From the NCBI RefSeq assembly GCF_001411555.2, contig NC_049911.1, positions 3,968,001 through 4,032,000 on the forward strand: DNA of 64,000 bases. Direction: 5' to 3'. A program made the position numbers and the translations under genes. The stretch's first letter is position 1. Every line of letters starts with the position of its first letter. The DNA is from Juglans regia. Its lineage: Eukaryota; Streptophyta; Magnoliopsida; Fagales; Juglandaceae. This document shows positions 22,450 to 34,013 of this stretch, in pieces. The notes below the pieces were generated by a model, which ran no database searches, was not told the origin of the DNA, and was given only the letters and a program-made list of their open reading frames with translations.

Positions 22450-25400
22450 TATACAAATTTAAAATAATTTGAAAATTGAATCAATAAATATTAAGATTTA
22501 TAAGTTTAAAATAGGCCATATTATTTCTTCTATAATTTTATATTTTTTTAAAAAAAAGGAAATAAAAAAAGAGAAGAAGTTAATTTATTATAATTAATAA
22601 TGAAAATAACAAATTTTCAAGAACTTAAAACCCCTACCAATACCCACACCTCTGTCCGTTTTCCAATTGAATTTCCACACTTCTATAGACGGACAGAGTC
22701 ACAGTCGCAGTTGTGAATCTGACTCTCAAATTCTGAGATGATCAGACCCATTTCGCTCGGACGAATCCTCCTCAGGTCTCTCACGCGAACCCTAACTTCT
22801 TCGCTCTGTTCAAACCCACCACAACCACCATTTCCTTCTACTCCTCAAGCTCTCTCTTCCCCTTCATTCCGCATTCTCACCTCGCGTTACTCGTACTCCT
22901 CGAAGCAGAACAAGGAGGAAGCAAACGACCGCGTCTCGCTCTTCAACAGGGATACCATAACCCCTCCCAAGCTCTTCGTTGTACAGCCCCGCTTTCGCCC
23001 CGATACCTTCTTGCAGGCTAAGCTCAACGAAGCTCTCTGCCTCGCCAACTCTCTCGAAGAACAGCGAGATGGATACTTCGACACCGATTTCTTCGAAAAG
23101 GCCTTGCCCCCACATGTTGTTGTTCAAAACCCAGCTGCCAAAGCTCATATGGCTCGCGCAGGTCTCTATTTAACCTTCATCCCAAACGGGTTTTACTCTT
23201 CAAATTCTAGGAAGGGCTTTTAATTAATTATTAGGATGGGAATTTGTAACATACTGCCAATGAAAATTACTTTTTGATATCGTACTGGTCGAGAAACATT
23301 GACCTCATGGATTTAATAAGTGATTATTATTATTTTCTTTATTCGGTAGAAAATTCTCGCTGAGCTCGAAAGTACGGCAACTGTTCACATTATTATTATT
23401 TTTCTTTGGACATTTTGTTTTGGATTTAAATGGATTTATGTCAGAACTAGCGTGAGGTGGATGTTTATCTTTGTTGTATATTCTACAACTTTGCGTGAAA
23501 AAGATACTAACCATACCGTTGCTGGGTCTATAATTTGTACTTCACTTGAACACTATTCTTTTAATCATCATTTCTTTTTTGGTTCAGACACATATTTTGG
23601 TCCAGGGACAGTTGAGACTATCAAATGCAGTCTATATGTTGCTGAATCAAAGGCAAGAGACTTTTTTCAATTTTCCCTTCATTGTTTGATTTTCGGTTTT
23701 TATTCATGGAATTCTCAGCATTCAACTGCGGAGATTTTAACAGGGTGAAGTGGATGCCGTTTTTGTAAATACGATACTCTCCGGGGTTCAGCAACGGAAT
23801 TTGGAGGCAAGTTCTGCCTATTCAGTTTCTCTTTTATAAGTGAAAATAAAGTAGAGCTTTAATCCCATTATGCTTATATTCTATAAGGAAGGTCTCACAT
23901 TGCTTCTTTTCTTTCATGTTACCATTATGAACGCAGCGAGCATGGGACAAACCTGTACTGGATCGTGTGGGTCTTATAATAGAGATATTTAATGCTCATG
24001 CTTTTACAAAGGAGGCAAAGTTACAGGTATAATTGTTAGCTTTTTACTTGAGAAATTTTAATATTTTTCTTATGCTTCAAGTCACTGAGTGAGAAGAACT
24101 GCTTCAGTGAACCTTATGTTGGTTATTTTGTCTTTATAGGCTGAATTAGCAGCTCTAACATACAAGAAAACAAGACTTGTTCGCATACGTGGCCTAGATG
24201 GACGCTTTACTTTTGGAGCAACTGGAGAAGCCGAAGTTGTTAGTGCCCGCGGGTTAGAACATTGCCAAATTTTTTTTAGCAGAATAGTGATGGGTATTTA
24301 TAATTGGAGTAAATTTTGGTGACAAGCACTAAGTACATGTTACACACACCCGTATCTACTTAATGGTGTGTCAGTGAACTATATTTTGGAGAAAAAAGAA
24401 AGTTGCTTTAAATTGATGTTGGGTTTTTGAGAATAAGCCGTGGAACCTGTTTGGTTTAGATGCTACTGAGCTGAGGAAATTGGTCTTATACGGCATGTTA
24501 GGCAACAAAGATGAGATGAGAAATTCTCAAAACTTCTCACAATTTCTTTACCAAACATCACTCAAACACAAAATACTTTTTAATTTTAAATCTTCAACTT
24601 TTACAAACTTCAAAACAAAACACAAAAATCAATAAAACTTTTTCTCCTTTTCCAAAACCCAATAAAACATCTTAACTCTAACCATCTCATTACTATTCAC
24701 AGACCATTTCACTACTATTCACAGAATTCTGAGATATTCCAAGTGTCCAGATGGAGATTCTGGTTTATTCTAGTTATAGTTCTTAAGAGTCATGTTTTCT
24801 GATGTTGCATCAAATGATTGAATGATGCACTTCATTAAAAACATTATTTTCATTAACTCAGATTTTAAGTTTCTCCCCTTTGTTTTTACTTTTAATTTTA
24901 TTTGACATGATTTAGGTAGCTCCGTGCCCTGTTTACATAGAATTTTTTAATTTCCTCCATCAGTTTTCTCCCTTTGCCTTTGAAGTTATAGATTTGATTG
25001 TAACATTCAGGAGGGGTGTTCAAGAACCTCTTTCTTTTGCTTCCTGCTAATTTTATCCTTTTGAATTTCAAAGTGCTACGGGTTCTTCGATTTAATGCCT
25101 TTATTTATTTCGTTCTGATCATTAATCTAAATTATCTGACTTCTCAAAAGAATATAGGTAACCATACCTGAACCTCTATCCTTGTAGACGCCCATGTTCT
25201 GTGTACGCACATTTCTGTGTTTGTATAGGTTTATCTTTGAATTGCAAGAACCACTTTTTTGCTGATGGGGGGTAACATTGCAGGAGAGGAAGTGGGGGGC
25301 GTGGCTTTATTAGTGGTGCAGGAGAAACAGAACTTCAGCTTCAAAGACGAAGGTTTGCTCCATGATACTAATGCCTCAACTATATACTGCTTCCTACATG

Positions 25401-26330
25401 CTGTAGATTGTGCCTTTTTTTCCCACGTGAGCATAGGCTTCATCTTTGTGCCTGATGAAAGTTGATGTAATAATAAATATGGACATTATTGGGAGCTGTG
25501 AAGGTTTCAGCTTGAAACTGAAAAATTCAATTTAGTGTGGTCAAAACATCTGTGCATGTATCCTCATGCGGGACATAGGCTTGTCTAAGGAAAAGACCTC
25601 AACAATGTACCGTTTAATTTGTTTCAACATTCTACTATGTGGAAGTTCTATGCTAGTGATATCTTCCTTGGGCATGTCGTCACGTATTTGTAGGAACTTG
25701 ACTAGGTAGACCTTCCCTTCAAAATTAAATTTTATCCTGACACAACATTTCAAATTGTGTCAGTGAGTCTCGATCTGTGGTTTACTGATTATATTGACAT
25801 GCATTTATAGTATGTTTACTGAATGAAACTATGATTCCAGAATTCTTGAACGGAGAAATAGTCTATTAGCACAAATTGAAGAGGTTCGTCGTACACGAGC
25901 TCTGCAACGTGCTGCTCGCAAAAGGCATGGAGGCGGGCAAGGGTTAGAGACTGTTGCTGTTATTGGGTACACAAATGCTGTAGGTGTTCTTAATTTAGTT
26001 ACATTTCTCCTCATAGCTGTTATGCATATAATCTAAACATTTTACTTTTACGCTTCTTTTTTTATTTAACATGTTTTTGCATTATTTTTTATAACAGGGA
26101 AAATCCACATTGGTTGGTGCACTCTCAAACACTGATCTTTATAGTGATGCTCGGTATTTTAACCGTCGTGTGAAATATCTTATTGAAATTTATGTTCCGT
26201 GTTGTGTTTATGCTGTTGATTTTTGATGTCTACTTCTTCCCCTTTTTCTGACTGGTGATGAGAACTTTGTTTTTTGGCAGCTTGTTTGCAACAGTTGATC
26301 CTAGGTTAAGAAGTGTTATTCTTCCTTCAG
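22450..26330 (+). repeat. tandem segmental duplication, right copy (intact HflX)
   Basis: Partner of 13780-17213. The similarity begins near ACAAATTTAAAATAATTTGA, about 280 bp before the HflX start, and ends within exon 9, where this copy goes on into a normal splice donor. Confidence 0.9.
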
Positions 26331-28057
26331 GGTAATACATTCAGTAGCGAGTTATATGTTCCGCTCTCTGTAGTGCATTGAATTTTGAGAATAAGTTTTA
26401 TTATTCACCTAGTTAGAGTTATTATTCCACTGATTTGATCAAGTGTTTTTTTCAGGAGGAAGGTGCTTTTTAGTGATACGGTTGGATTTATATCAGATTT
26501 GCCTGTTCAGGTAATTGAAAAGCCTGTTCAACAGCTTTTGATTATTGCTACTTTCTGTCGCTAATTCAATCTATTTTTGTAGTTAGTGGATGCATTTCAT
26601 GCAACTTTAGAAGAAGTGGTGGAAGCTGACCTGCTTGTGGTACGGTTTAATTGCTGGAGATTGGAATTTAACCTTTCTGATTTATAGTCCATAGCTCTCC
26701 TTGCTTTGCTAAAATTAAGGTTGACGAGATGGGAAAAGAAGTGCCGAAACATTTATATGTATAGTCAATTTTCTTTATAGATTTTATGATGATACGATAC
26801 ATTCTCCTTATCAGATAATTCCTATAGAATTATAACTATATGTTATTCTCCTTGTACAAGTCAATTAATCAGTAACCCCTCGTATAGCATAGGACATATA
26901 AATGTTCAATTAAAGAAAGAACGGGAATCCAGATGATTTTGTAGATACATGCTGTCATGTGAGGGTATGGTTTACTCTGGAATGAATGTAACTTTGATAT
27001 TTTTAACGAAAGAACAGGTCTTGAGTTCTGCTTGCATCCCTTGATAAGTTATATTTCTTTCACTCCTTTTTTCTTAGTCCTGCAATAGTCAGAGTCAATA
27101 ACCAAACCAAATTTGTTTCCGGATTTTTCATGGTTAACTTGGAACAAATCATTCAAGTATATTCTGTATGATGACTCGTCTGATAGAAGCTCTTGTCCTT
27201 GCAGCATGTGTTGGATTGCACTGCCCCTAATCTTGATGAGCACCGGTCAACAGTGTTGCAAGTTCTTCAGCAGTTAGGGGTATCAGAGGAGAAGCTTCGG
27301 AATATGATTGAAGTTTGGAATAAGGTATTACTATTTGCAATTTGACCACCAAACTATCAAAATTCTCACTTTGTTCCTCAGTTTGTGGGGCATTATCTTA
27401 ACGAGCTTATGCTTCAAATTGAGGGACAAAGTGACAACTTAATAGTTTGGTGGTCATATTGCAAAAACAGTAGTAGTGGGAGTGAAGTGTAATTTTCCGA
27501 GGAAAAAATTGATTATCAAATCATGTTGCTTCTGAATTTTGAGAATTGCTCAGATTGATTATCAAGAAGAGGGCGTGGATGATGGTGAAGATGGTGACAG
27601 CAGCAGTATCTCAGGAGATGAAGATGATGTGGCATCTGATCCATCAATGGCAGAACAAATTGTTGATTATGATGATGATAATATGTCCGAACAGTCACCT
27701 GAGAATCTTGTAGACACCTTGGATGATGAACCAAGTGATCACTCAGATGGCTGGCTTCATGAAGAGACCACAGGGGAAGAAATTCTTTCTGGAAGGGCTG
27801 GGGATGTAAAAACAAACGAGCCCTCTAAGGATTGCATAATGGATAAGGATTTGAGTTCTCAAGGTCTGCCTGGTGCGCATATCAGAACATCTGCCATCAC
27901 TGGAGTTGGCTTGCAAGAGTTACTGGAACTTATCGATGAGAAGCTAAGGATCCAGGATGAGAAGATGAAGTCTGAACAAGGAGTGGAAAAGGGTATCTTT
28001 CATCGGAAGTGGAGGCCCCCTCGTGCGGAGGATGCCAGCATAGCTGTTGAACAGTAG
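22738..28057 (+). CDS. HflX-type organellar GTPase
   Basis: Thirteen exons: 22738-23161, 23588-23652, 23744-23806, 23937-24026, 24140-24252, 25284-25352, 25841-25979, 26098-26153, 26281-26331, 26456-26510, 26583-26639, 27205-27324, 27554-28057. They total 1806 nt, or 601 residues, with all phases agreeing. Introns 2 and 3 use GC donors (AG/GCAAGA and AG/GCAAGT). HflX proteins are GTPases that bind large ribosomal subunits; the Arabidopsis counterpart At3g49725 is annotated as chloroplastic. The N terminus is Arg/Ser-rich (MIRPISLGRILLRSLTRTL), as in a transit peptide. The HflX domain contains TYFGPGTVE and SGAGETELQLQRRR. GTPase motifs are G1 GYTNAGKST (about residue 317), G3 DTVG (about 364), G4 NKID (433) and a G5-like SAIT. 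An acidic insert (about 440-510) follows G4. Confidence 0.92.
24487..24752. mobile_element. MITE in HflX intron 5, absent from the duplicate
   Basis: About 265 bp are present here but missing at the matching place in the left HflX copy (near 15918), which acts as an empty site. The ends are GGCATGTTAGGCAACAAAGATGAGATGAG and, inverted, GGACACTTGGAATATCTCAG, so the termini are only loosely inverted. The interior has CTCATTACTATTCACAGA and TTTCACTACTATTCACAGA, a phrase also found in spacers near 49350 and 61600. Confidence 0.72.
27334..27466. mobile_element. hairpin MITE in HflX intron 12
   Basis: About 130 bp forming an inverted repeat. The left arm begins TTTGCAATTTGACCACCAAA; the right arm ends TTTGGTGGTCATATTGCAAA. 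Arms of about 47 bp pair imperfectly around a short loop (CAGTTTGTGGGGCATTATC...). It lies wholly within intron 12. Confidence 0.82.
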
Positions 28058-29049
28058 CATGCAATAGCAGCAACATGGTTTATGAAAAAGGCGCCTCTCG
28101 GGACATGCCATTCGCTTGCTCTAGCTAAATTCACCCAAATCACCTCCGCCTCAGTTATGGTTTTGAAGGAACTGGCTTGGGTTAGAAGAAGAAAATGCAC
28201 ATGAGCTTGTTCGCTGGTTTTCTCAATTTCTCTGTCGATTGTCTTCTATGTTGTCTGGCTTTATGCTGAACAAGCCTCGAGAGTTTGAAATGTGTGGAGT
28301 ATACCTGTACAAGTTTCGATTTTATATACCCATTATGTACAAAAGCGCAGTAATTTCTTTATTTCTGGACAATTCAATCAGCAATAAATCATCGGTTCCG
28401 CTTTGGAGCGGCACCATATACTTTTGAGTGAAACCAACATCCAATAGGCAACTGCCATATCAGTAACGTAGTAAAAAATTTTTAAAAAATTTTGAGGACC
28501 ACTCTATCAGATTTTTTCCCAAAATATCCCAAATCTATTTTCACTCTAGTGTTTCGTTACCCACCCACCAGACGTAGCCACCCACTAGATGCTCCGGCTT
28601 GCCCTTTAATATTCTCCACCAATCACCGCCACCAGGCAGCTTGACGCAACCATCCAATCCGAAGCCAACCAGTTTCATGCAGGGCAATTAGCCACCATGT
28701 AGTCTGTCGCCATCCACAATCACCACGCAGTCCAACGCCACCCACAGCCGCCATGCAGTCCAACGCCACAGCCACCACGCAGTCTTGACGCAAGCACTAC
28801 TGTTGTCTTTCATGATTTGTTTTTTGAAGATGCATTGTTTTGAAAAAAAAAATTCTCCCATTTTCATAGAAAGTGCTTGTGAATTAGTTGGCAAAATACA
28901 TCTAGATTGTCAAAGCTACAGTTCTTTGATAGTGTATTTTATCAATAATTATTGCTTTGAATTGTGGAGCTAGAATTTCATACAAACCTGAATTGGAATA
29001 TGGCACTTGGTTGCACAAAATAGGATGCAAGTTTTTTTAAGGATTATGT
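28058..29049. other. HflX 3' region and spacer
   Basis: The HflX 3' UTR probably extends to about 28430. At 28685-28795 is a short run of imperfect repeats built on CACCACGCAGTCCAACGCCA. No gene is supported. Confidence 0.5.
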
Positions 29050-29928
29050 TCGTTCAAGCACTATGTTGAATGACTTTGTGCATTAATATGAGAAAGTCTT
29101 AGATACATATTATTTTAAAGAGAAAAAAAATGATATGCGAACAAAATCTACAAGAGTAATATTGAAAACGTGTCACAAAATTGAAGAAGAGAGAGTCTTA
29201 GTCTATACAAGGAAGTCTTTAGCCAACGATACAAGTCAACCAAATTTCAAAGGGATGGTGAAAGCAAGACATATGGAATAACACTCCATGGTAAAGAAAC
29301 CTCTATCTATTATGTGACATTGGAGAGTTGACAAGAGAATGCAACATGCACATACCACATGTATGAGTTTATGAGAATTATTTGTAGGCTTATTCTATGT
29401 GTCTTTGGCAAGAAATCCAAATTAGATATGTTGCCACAACATTATATTCTAAAGAGATGGACAGTCAATGCTAAGAGTCGAGTCATTCTCGAAATACCAA
29501 CTTCTGAAGCACATGTGACAACATAGGATGATCCTACTATGAGAAAAAACAAGTTAATGATGATTTTTGAGATTTCAGAACTTGGGTCACAGTCAATACA
29601 AAAATCCAACCACATCTTTCTTGCCTTAGACAAGATCCATAAAGAGTTGCTTTTAATTGAAAATATTTAGAAAAAAAATTTAGGAGGTGGAGATATGTCA
29701 ACCAATGATACTGTAATGTTAAGAAGTCAGGTTGTATCAAATTTTTCACAAACAATAAAGGATCCTCCACGGGTGTTAACAAAAGGACGACCAAAATCTT
29801 TGCAGACAAAGAATCCAAAAGAGACTCAACCAGCAAAGAAAAAACATTGTAACATTTGCAAGAACGAGGGACATGCAAAGAATAACTGTCATTCAATGAG
29901 GTATATAGTCAATACAAATTTTTTTTAG
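29050..29928 (+). pseudogene. FAR1-related sequence remnant, C-terminal part
   Basis: Broken frames give pieces typical of FAR1-RELATED/FHY3 proteins, which derive from Mutator-type transposases: LNDFVHQYEKVLDTYYFKEK near 29065, LKRWTVNAKSRVIL near 29450, and the C-terminal DPPRVLTKGRPKSLQTKNPK followed by a zinc knuckle, CNICKNEGHAKNNC (near 29850). Several in-frame stops and shifts interrupt the SWIM-like middle. Functional relatives act in light signalling or as transposases. This copy lacks most of the protein and cannot be functional. Confidence 0.82.
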
Positions 29929-30953
29929 TTTTATACGTTTTAATCTAAGAACTTATTTCTTGTGTTTTATTTGTGTTTTGTTGTAGGGATCTTGGGCATA
30001 TGACTACAACATATCTCAGAACTTGGATCTTTAGTTTTACTTCAGTTGTACATTGTATGTGATATTTGTATTGATTTCATTTTTATGTTACGGTGATAAT
30101 TTTTTAACAACTATAATTGATTTTATTTTTATGTTACAGTGAATGATCTTTGGAGTGAAATAGTGAAACTTTTGCATTCTGGATGAATTTTGGCTTATGT
30201 TACAGTGAATGAAGAATGATGTATTGCTCATCAACTTATTTTGTGATATTGTGGAGTGAATAAGATTTTATGTAACTTATTAGTGATTTTAGGGAACTTG
30301 TTCTTTTTATGGAGTGAATTCAATTTTATGTTTTTTTTATTTTGTGTAGTGAATGAGATTTCATGTAACTTATTGATGATTTTATGGAACTTGTGATTTC
30401 ATTTTTGTGGAGTGGATGAGGGTTTATGTTTTTTTATGTTGTGGAGTTCATGAGCAGAATACAACAACTAGATTTTATGTTTTTTATGTTGTGGAGTTCC
30501 TGACCTTAATGGCTCGCAATTGGCATCTTGTTTACCAAAGTCAGCGTCTTCACTCGTCCTGCTGATGGCTCCAGTATGTTTACCAAAGTCAGCGTCTTCA
30601 CTCGTCTTGTTTATTATGATCACATATAAGAGTGATCACATATCAGAGAGGGCCTACCGAAACAGAAGGGCCAACCAAAGGGACAAAAGAAAATGCAGCT
30701 AACATTGTTTATTATTTGGCAGCAGAACTCGCAAATGAGGAAAAAACGGCCTCTGTTATGATCACATATCAGAGAGGGCGTACTAAAACAGAGAAGTATA
30801 ATGAGTATGAGAAGAAACAACAACTAGATTGAAATGAGCATCTCTAGGGAAAAAAAATCCACATTACAAAAAATGACTTAATGATTACGAGTCTTTGCAA
30901 TGACTGACATACATTATTTTTTCTTGGATACATAAAACTTATAGCAAAAATCC
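29929..30953. repeat. degenerate tandem repeats downstream of FAR1 remnant
   Basis: From about 30040 to 30500 a loose unit of about 110 bp recurs, built from TTATGTAACTTATTGATGATTTT, GGAACTTG and TTGTGGAGTGAATGAG. Just after it, a 29-bp unit (TTTACCAAAGTCAGCGTCTT...) occurs twice 47 bp apart (near 30531 and 30578), and GATCACATATCAGAGAGGG occurs twice about 128 bp apart (30637 and 30765). No gene is seen. Confidence 0.6.
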
Positions 30954-31260
30954 TAATAAAAAAACAACCACAATAAAAACAATGCTTTCAAGGTTCCCTT
31001 GTACTTCTTCTTCATGGCTTGTTCGATCTTTACATGTTCATCATGTATCCTATCGTTCCTTCTTGAGCTAATTCCAACGTCATCTTGCAGCATGTGTTTT
31101 GTTCAATTTGAAGATCAATCCATTCAAAAAAGTCACATTGCTTGTCGCTCTTATAGTTGGTACAATTATAAAACTTTCTACCAAAACTAGTATCCTTACC
31201 AGAAATACGTAGCTTCAATGGAATGCCACAATAGTAAAAAGGTCTCTCAAAACTAGCCAC
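30954..31260 (-). pseudogene. GRF-type zinc-finger protein fragment, frameshifted
   Basis: The minus strand reads FYYCGIPLKLRISGKDTSFG, then RKFYNCTNYKSDKQCDFFEW. This is the GRF zinc-finger pattern (C-G ... FG-R-F-Y-C ... C-FFEW), found in small plant proteins that often end in a membrane anchor. The frame ends early with YMMNM, but a one-base shift continues as DEHVKIEQAMKKKYKGTLK and a hydrophobic LFLLWLFFY stop at 30954, which fits the family's C-terminal anchor. No ATG starts the frame (only GTG at 31260), so it is both 5'-truncated and frameshifted. GRF fingers bind nucleic acid; no function is claimed for this copy. Confidence 0.72.
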
Positions 31261-32124
31261 ATATTTCCCTCTTGCAGTCCAATAACTTGAACCAAAATTA
31301 GAACTTTAACTATTCATTTACTAAAATATAGATAAAATATGTTATAAGCATGTTACAAATATTCTCAAAACATAGTCTTAATTTCCTTTTACCATTGAAA
31401 CAGAAACTCAAATATAAACAGAAAATCCCACACAACATTTATGCTCAAGTATAAACTCATAACTCAAGTATAAACACAGTCTGGAGTTGGCATGTGTATT
31501 TGTGCACTAGAGTATAATCATTTTCCTATTGAATATTGTCCACTGTTGGAGCAAACATAAAATTGTAAATTGGCTCAGAGGGAGTATTTATTTTGGAATT
31601 TTGTTTAGGTTGTTATTCTGCATGAGCATATGGGTGTATGAGGAAATTTATCAAACACGTACGAGTCTTTGAGGAAATTTATCAAACACCTTCCCTGCCT
31701 TGCTCTTATTTCATTACCGAAGTCTTTCATTACATTCGTTGGTTCCCTTAATACAATACTGCATCTACATTCCATATTAGAACCAGATTCACAACAAGGT
31801 TCGTAACACATTCCATGCATCAGGGTTATTTCATCCAAGCCGATTTCAAGCAATAATCCACCCATTTGTAAAGCCAAGGTCCCTCCACACCAAAAACAAG
31901 TAGAATTAAAAACAACGCAGCGTCGACACCAACGAGTTCACGGTGTTGAGGGGGGGGGGGAGTTTTCTAGGCATAGATGGTGAAGCTTTTGGGATCTCCG
32001 ATGAAGTTCACGGCGTCGGCGTCGGCGTCGATGCCGATGCGTTCACGGCATTGAGTGGCAGCGGATTTGATGAAAGAGAGAGAGACGAGCAAGAGGGATG
32101 AGGATTTGATGAGAGAGAAACCAC
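31261..32124. other. spacer left of Harbinger element
   Basis: No gene is supported. Bases 31910-32124 are GC-richer, with a G run near 31953, GCGTCGGCGTCGGCGTCG repeats near 32012-32030, and purine-rich GAGAGAGAGACGAG. This and the flank after 38022 once formed one continuous locus before the transposon entered. A 90-codon minus frame at 31605-31877 was not recognised. Confidence 0.5.
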
Positions 32125-32498
32125 TCAGAGCATCCCCATCCGGATGCCTAAAATTTTCTCTAAATTTTAGCTAAAAAGGACACTCCCTATAATTTTATCC
32201 TAAATTTTACTCATTTTCATAAAACCTTCTACATCTCATTCCCTATCCTTTCTCTATTCTATTAAAATAATATTCTTCTATTCTTTCTTTATTATTTTTT
32301 CTCACTTCCATTTCCATTTTTAACTACTAACTATTTTGTCTTATTCTCTTATTTTCAAATATCACATTTTATAAATACTTATACGATTTTTTTGACAGAT
32401 CCAGTATTATTTTCAATTCAATATCGATATTAAAAATAATAATTTTTTTAAATATGTGCATTTCTCGCTTATTGATGATAAATATTTTGCAGAATAGT

Positions 32499-32688
32499 AT
32501 AACGGTAACATTTTTAATTCGTTATGATTAGTACACACGCTTTGTCATTTATCAAACGGTAACATTTTTTGTCTCTTCTCCAACAGTAACTTTTTTTGTC
32601 TTTTCTCTAACGGTAACTTTTTTTGTCTTTTCTTCAACGTTAACATTTTGTGTCTTATATGTAACGATAACTTTTTTCTCTATAAATA
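32499..32688 (+). promoter_or_regulatory. transposase promoter with repeated AACGGTAAC-type motifs
   Basis: Five tandem-like copies of a unit of about 33 bp built on YAACGGTAAC followed by TTTTTTGTCTTTTCT lie at about 32501, 32556, 32582, 32612 and 32660, with variants CAACAGTAAC, CAACGTTAAC and TAACGATAAC. They end in a TATA box, TATAAATA, at 32681-32688, 63 bp before the transposase ATG. The AACNG core resembles Myb-type binding sites. Binding by the element's own Myb-like protein is inference. Confidence 0.6.
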
Positions 32689-32750
32689 CGCATTTTGCTT
32701 GCATTCACATTCTCAAAAATCCAAGTCTCATCTCTAACTCCCTTCATTAA

Positions 32751-34013
32751 ATGGCTCGTTCTTTCTTTCGCAAATTACTTACATACTTGTCATCTGATGA
32801 TGAGCTAGATGCTGTTATTAATGTCGAGGCTGATGGAGAGTCATCAAGACATCATGGCAATCGCCAACGTCGTAAGTTTATTCGGCGTGATCATATTCAA
32901 GGGCATGAGTGCATTTTTCGTGACTATTTCTCAGAAAATCCAGTATATCCCTCCAATCTATTTCGAAGGAGATTTCGGATGAGTCATCCCTTATTTCTCC
33001 GTATCCTAAATGAGGTAGAGGCTTACGAGCCGTACTTCGTCCAGAGAAGAGATAATGCCGGAAGACTTGGTTTATCTTCTATGCAAAAGATAACCGCAGC
33101 ACTTAGAATGCTGGCCTATGGGGTTACTGGAGATTTTATGGATGAATACATACGTATTGGAGAAAGCACCGCAATGGAGAGTCTCAAAAAATTTTGCAAG
33201 ACAATCGTAACTATTTTTTCAGATGAATATTTGCGGTCTCCAAATGCCAATGATATTGCTCGATTGCTTGTTGTTGGTGAACAACGGGGATTCCCAGGAA
33301 TGCTAGGAAGCATTGATTGCATGCATTGGAAGTGGAAAAATTGTCCCGCTGCCTGGAAAGGTATGTACTCTGGCCACATCCGTGAACCAACTATTATTTT
33401 AGAAGCAGTTGCTTCATATGATCTTTGGATATGGCATGCATTTTTTGGTATGCCCGGTTCACATAACGATATTAATGTGCTAGAGAGATCTTTTATTTTC
33501 ACGGAACTTGCTCAAGGGCGTGCTCCACCAGTCAATTACACAATCAATGGCAACGACTACACTATGGGGTACTACCTTGCCGATGGTATTTATCCTAAGT
33601 GGCCAACGTTTGTGAAGACGATTCCATCACCCCAAGGGAATAAGAAGAAAAACTTTGCCACAGCACAAGAATCTGCAAGAAAAGATGTCGAGCGTGCCTT
33701 CGGAGTATTTCAACAACGATTTGCAATCGTTCGTGGACTTTCCCGATTATTCAAAGTCAATGACCTAACAAATATAATGAAAACATGTGTTATTCTACAT
33801 AACATGATCATTGAGGACGAGCGTGATGATAGTCAGGGTCTGAACATGGAGTACGATCAACTTGATGATGATATTCCAGAATTGTCGCGCAATCCAACAA
33901 ATGAGTTTATGAACTTCATTCAGCGCCATCATGAAATTAGGGATAGCTCGGCACATCATCAACTACAAGCAGATTTAATTGAACATCACTGGCAATTCCA
34001 TTCCCAAAAATAG
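32751..34013 (+). CDS. PIF/Harbinger (HARBI1-like) transposase
   Basis: Intact, intronless, 420 residues, the usual size. It has an N-terminal helix-turn-helix-like region (about 65-130), then a DDE_Tnp_4 nuclease fold. Acidic catalytic candidates are D189 in GMLGSIDCMHWKWKN, D240 in GMPGSHNDINVLERS and E314 in ARKDVERAFGVFQ, with conserved YYLADGIYPKWPTFVKT between. Family members cut and rejoin the element ends and need the Myb-like partner for nuclear import and DNA recognition. The start is the first ATG, 63 bp after a TATA box. No stop, shift or missing catalytic residue is seen, so it could be active. Confidence 0.95.
   Translation: MARSFFRKLLTYLSSDDELDAVINVEADGESSRHHGNRQRRKFIRRDHIQGHECIFRDYFSENPVYPSNLFRRRFRMSHPLFLRILNEVEAYEPYFVQRRDNAGRLGLSSMQKITAALRMLAYGVTGDFMDEYIRIGESTAMESLKKFCKTIVTIFSDEYLRSPNANDIARLLVVGEQRGFPGMLGSIDCMHWKWKNCPAAWKGMYSGHIREPTIILEAVASYDLWIWHAFFGMPGSHNDINVLERSFIFTELAQGRAPPVNYTINGNDYTMGYYLADGIYPKWPTFVKTIPSPQGNKKKNFATAQESARKDVERAFGVFQQRFAIVRGLSRLFKVNDLTNIMKTCVILHNMIIEDERDDSQGLNMEYDQLDDDIPELSRNPTNEFMNFIQRHHEIRDSSAHHQLQADLIEHHWQFHSQK

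Noticed and set aside
31605..31877. 90-codon Cys-rich minus-strand frame
   Set aside because: No known Cys spacing or domain and no supporting start context.
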